A stretch of 5,929 nucleotides of DNA from Pseudomonadota bacterium. GTDB lineage: Bacteria > Cyanobacteriota > Vampirovibrionia > LMEP-6097. The stretch lies in the NCBI GenBank assembly GCA_009924885.1, contig RFQS01000146.1:1-5929 (forward strand). The letters are read 5' to 3'. Shown piece by piece: positions 4,247 through 5,929 of this stretch. The position numbers and the translations under genes were made by a program. Numbering within the stretch: the stretch's first letter is position 1; the number at the start of each line of letters is the position of its first letter. The notes under the pieces were generated by a model that saw only the letters and a program-made list of their open reading frames with translations, had not been told where the DNA came from and did no database searches.

Positions 4247-4267
4247 ATTTTTAAGTAGTTTTATGTT

Positions 4268-4274
4268 TATTTAG
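4268..4274 (-). promoter_or_regulatory. CTAAATA late-promoter-like box before the 227-aa gene
   Basis: CTAAATA on the minus strand, in the context TCTAAATAA, lies 21 bases before the ATG at 4246 and 12 bases after the stop of the 247-aa gene. The spacing matches the box at 5053-5059 to within one base. I recall CTAAATA as a reported cyanomyovirus variant of the late octamer. Confidence 0.6.
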
Positions 4275-4286
4275 ACAAATTAAGAA

Positions 4287-5030
4287 TTAATGAAATTTCC
4301 TCAAGGTCATTGCAAGTCTGGCTCTTTTACCCATCTTGCCTCCTTGATGAGAAGCTGCTCTTAGAGCTTTTGCTGGAATATTTTTACCAGCTTTTACTTT
4401 TAAAGAAGCTCTTAAAGAACCTGGCTTCTTAATAGCACCTTGTATCCACTTCTCACTCTCAAAAATATTCTCCAGCCAATCATTAGACATATGCTCAACT
4501 AATTCTTCAGCAGCTTCATAATCATTGACATAGCCTTCATCGAGAAGATAATCTAGAAGTAATTCATAATCTTCTTTTTGAAGTTTTCTTAGAATTTGGT
4601 CTGCTGCTTTACCTAAAGTATCTCTACGAAGATTGGGATTTAGCCTTCTTGTAGCTTCTGGTGCAGCTTCTTTCTCAGCTGGAGATTCACTTCCCATGGG
4701 CTTCTCACTTACTTTTCCAGTATGTCCCATTGAAGCAAGAACTCCAGAAGCAAGCTTTCTTAATTCTTTTTCTCTTGTTTCTTGAGCAGTCTCTTGTCTT
4801 CTCGCTTTAGCTCTTTCACTAGTTCTTCTGGTAGAAGTCATCACTCTACCTTGACTCTGCATCTCTTTTACTCTTGCACGACGAGCAGCAAGACGTTCTT
4901 CTCTTTCTTTTTCAGTCTCTTCATAAATTAAGCCTTCATAAAGCTCATACATCTCGTCCCAAGTATAATCGGACAAATCATATCCTTCATCTACAAGACA
5001 TTCTACCCAGAGAGAAAATTCTTCGTTCAT
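4287..5030 (-). CDS. cyanophage protein with two related EGY motifs, 247 aa
   Basis: A 247-aa protein of unknown function from the same family as its two neighbours. It opens with FSLWVECLVDEGYDLSDYTW (5-24), followed by DEMYELYE; similar EGYDLSxYTWDEM openings recur in cyanophage hypothetical proteins. A long, highly charged Arg/Glu segment (about 36-95, LAARRARVKEMQ, RRTSERAKARRQE) is likely a coiled or disordered rod. The shared motif appears at 155-190: YELLLDYLLDEGYVNDYEAA then EELVEHMSNDWLENIF. The C-terminus is basic (GKMGKRARLAMTLRKFH). The two ends align over FSLWVECLVDEGY and YELLLDYLLDEGY, so the N-terminal element may be a diverged first copy. A CTAAATA box lies 22 bases before the start. 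Structural or scaffold-like use is inferred from composition and late control. Confidence 0.82.
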   Translation of the reverse strand: MNEEFSLWVECLVDEGYDLSDYTWDEMYELYEGLIYEETEKEREERLAARRARVKEMQSQGRVMTSTRRTSERAKARRQETAQETREKELRKLASGVLASMGHTGKVSEKPMGSESPAEKEAAPEATRRLNPNLRRDTLGKAADQILRKLQKEDYELLLDYLLDEGYVNDYEAAEELVEHMSNDWLENIFESEKWIQGAIKKPGSLRASLKVKAGKNIPAKALRAASHQGGKMGKRARLAMTLRKFH

Positions 5031-5052
5031 CTTTTTAATTCTAATTCTTTAT

Positions 5053-5059
5053 TATTTAG
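5053..5059 (-). promoter_or_regulatory. CTAAATA late-promoter-like box before the 247-aa gene
   Basis: CTAAATA on the minus strand, again in the context TCTAAATAA, lies 22 bases before the ATG at 5030 in the 51-base gap after the partial gene. Its spacing to the start nearly equals that of the box at 4268-4274, which supports both as functional. Confidence 0.6.
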
Positions 5060-5064
5060 AAATT

Positions 5065-5081
5065 TCTAATTTTAAATTAGA
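5065..5081. repeat. 17-bp AT-rich palindrome between two motif genes
   Basis: TCTAATTTTAAATTAGA has two perfect 8-base arms (TCTAATTT/AAATTAGA) around one base. It starts one base past the stop codon of the partial gene and lies six bases from the CTAAATA box. It lacks the GC pairs and T-tail of a terminator; a protein site or an RNA processing hairpin are possibilities only. Confidence 0.4.
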
Positions 5082-5929
5082 TTATTCTTCACCTCTAACA
5101 GTTTTCAATAAATCTCTAATTTTATCTAAGGTTGGATTTTCCTTTGAGGCATTCTCTCCAGTTGAAGGAGTAGATTGTTCTTGCTTTGATAACAAATTAG
5201 AAGCAACATTTCTTAAATTTTTTGATTTTGCAAGTTTGCTCATAACTGGTGCTGCAGCTCTAGTAACAGAAGCAACTCTTGCAGCGCCTGCTACTAGAGC
5301 TGGAGCAATCTCTTGAAGATTTTTCTTAAATTCTAGACTTGCATTCTCATAAATTGCTTGAGCACTTCTTAAGTCTTCTGCATAACCTTCCTGAACCAGA
5401 TAAAGAATTGCAAGTTGTTCTAAATCATAAGATTCTTTATTATAAGATTTTTTACGAGTCCTACGAATTGCTTCTTCTCTCGACATTCCAGAAGCAATCA
5501 TCCTTGCAATCATTACATCTGCACCATCATTATCTCCATCTTGGTCTTGGTCTACTTTTTTACCTTCGTAGATTGATTGATATAGATGTTGCATATCTAA
5601 TGCAACTTGATTTGGTGATGCAAAATCGTAGGATTCAAGTCTGCTCCCAGGTTTAGAGCTACCAGTTGCTCTATTAAAATCTTTTGTGGGTTTAGCTGGA
5701 GTAGTAGGTGCTGTGCTAGAGGTAGGGGCAGGTGAGCTAGGTGCAGTTCTTTGTCTATTTTGAGAATTTGTGATATCAACACTTGTAGGGTTATTTGCTC
5801 CAGGTAATGAGACACCTCCTTGTCTCATAGCGGAAGCAGCTCTCATTTTTTGGATATCCTGCATTTGGCTTGAAGTACCTGCAGAACTAGTTGAAGGCTT
5901 ATTTGCATAAGTATCAGAATATCTTGCTC
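5082..5929 (-). CDS. partial motif gene with EF-type calcium loop, cut at right edge
   Basis: The frame stays open from its stop at 5082 to the right edge, so the 5' end is missing; at least 281 residues are present. A methionine at 5864 is probably internal, because the upstream 21 codons (ARYSDTYANKPSTSSAGTSS, then Q) have the same Ser/Thr-rich character as what follows. Numbered from that Met: low-complexity Pro/Ser/Thr/Asn at 15-75; LYQSIYEGKK at 94-103; DQDQDGDNDGAD at 105-116, a DxDxDGxxDxxD calcium-type loop; DVMIARMIASGMSREEAIRR (116-135), a recurring cyanophage element; then the shared motif at 149-184 (LYLVQEGYAEDLRSAQAIYE). It is followed by an alanine-rich helical stretch and a charged C-terminus. 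No function is known to me; virion association is inferred from its neighbours. Confidence 0.85.
   Translation of the reverse strand, partial: ARYSDTYANKPSTSSAGTSSQMQDIQKMRAASAMRQGGVSLPGANNPTSVDITNSQNRQRTAPSSPAPTSSTAPTTPAKPTKDFNRATGSSKPGSRLESYDFASPNQVALDMQHLYQSIYEGKKVDQDQDGDNDGADVMIARMIASGMSREEAIRRTRKKSYNKESYDLEQLAILYLVQEGYAEDLRSAQAIYENASLEFKKNLQEIAPALVAGAARVASVTRAAAPVMSKLAKSKNLRNVASNLLSKQEQSTPSTGENASKENPTLDKIRDLLKTVRGEE

Noticed and set aside
5339..5656. A plus-strand frame of 105 codons opposite the partial motif gene
   Set aside because: It is antisense to a gene with clear conserved motifs; its leucine- and histidine-rich product is what results from reading that gene backwards.
5597..5815. 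A second minus-strand frame of 72 codons
   Set aside because: It is a shifted frame of the Pro/Ser/Thr-rich segment of the partial gene, low in complexity, with no upstream signals.
1..5929. CRISPR array, insertion sequence or integrase attachment site
   Set aside because: No spaced direct repeats, transposase or integrase frames, or terminal inverted repeats with target duplications were seen.

Overview
The window reads as accessory and virion-type DNA from a T4-like cyanophage (cyanomyovirus) of marine Synechococcus or Prochlorococcus. Four things point there: compact AT-rich genes, almost all on the minus strand; an exact T4 late-promoter octamer (TATAAATA) and three CTAAATA boxes placed just upstream of genes or leaders; a SegE-like GIY-YIG endonuclease; and several small protein types I recognise from cyanomyovirus genomes. 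A cyanobacterial-type SLH porin fits a cyanobacterial host. Identification is from memory and by eye; no search was run.

Layout, left to right. 1-118 is non-coding and holds a strong sigma70-like promoter firing left out of the window. 119-652 (minus) is a small operon read right to left: an 84-aa zinc-ribbon-like protein, then 51-aa and 41-aa proteins, behind a TATAAATA late promoter. 690-717 is the terminator of the next unit. 742-2344 (minus) holds two exported proteins: a phage tail-lysozyme-type muramidase and a short SLH porin. 2345-2479 is a strongly folded leader containing a possible 27-aa ORF. 2480-2674 is an unknown 64-aa gene.

2675-2796 is a divergent control region. To its right lies the only plus-strand gene, 55 aa with a twin CX3C pattern, whose Shine-Dalgarno is buried in a hairpin. 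A bidirectional terminator at 2968-2993 separates it from the convergent GIY-YIG gene (2993-3424). That gene has a consensus sigma70 promoter and its own start-codon hairpin.

3563-5929 (minus) is a run of three basic or low-complexity proteins. All share a helical motif of about 36 residues (LxYLxxEGYA...A...IxExMSxxW). The last gene is cut by the right edge. Two of them have their own CTAAATA box, so they look like late virion-associated proteins of unknown role.

How it fits together: the sigma70 promoters (leftmost and GIY-YIG) would be used early by host RNA polymerase, and the TATAAATA/CTAAATA boxes late. Porin and lysozyme are both envelope-directed and adjacent with no terminator visible between them. 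The most interesting layer is RNA: two hairpins overlap translation starts and one long leader is structured, resembling T4 strategies that silence translation of read-through transcripts.
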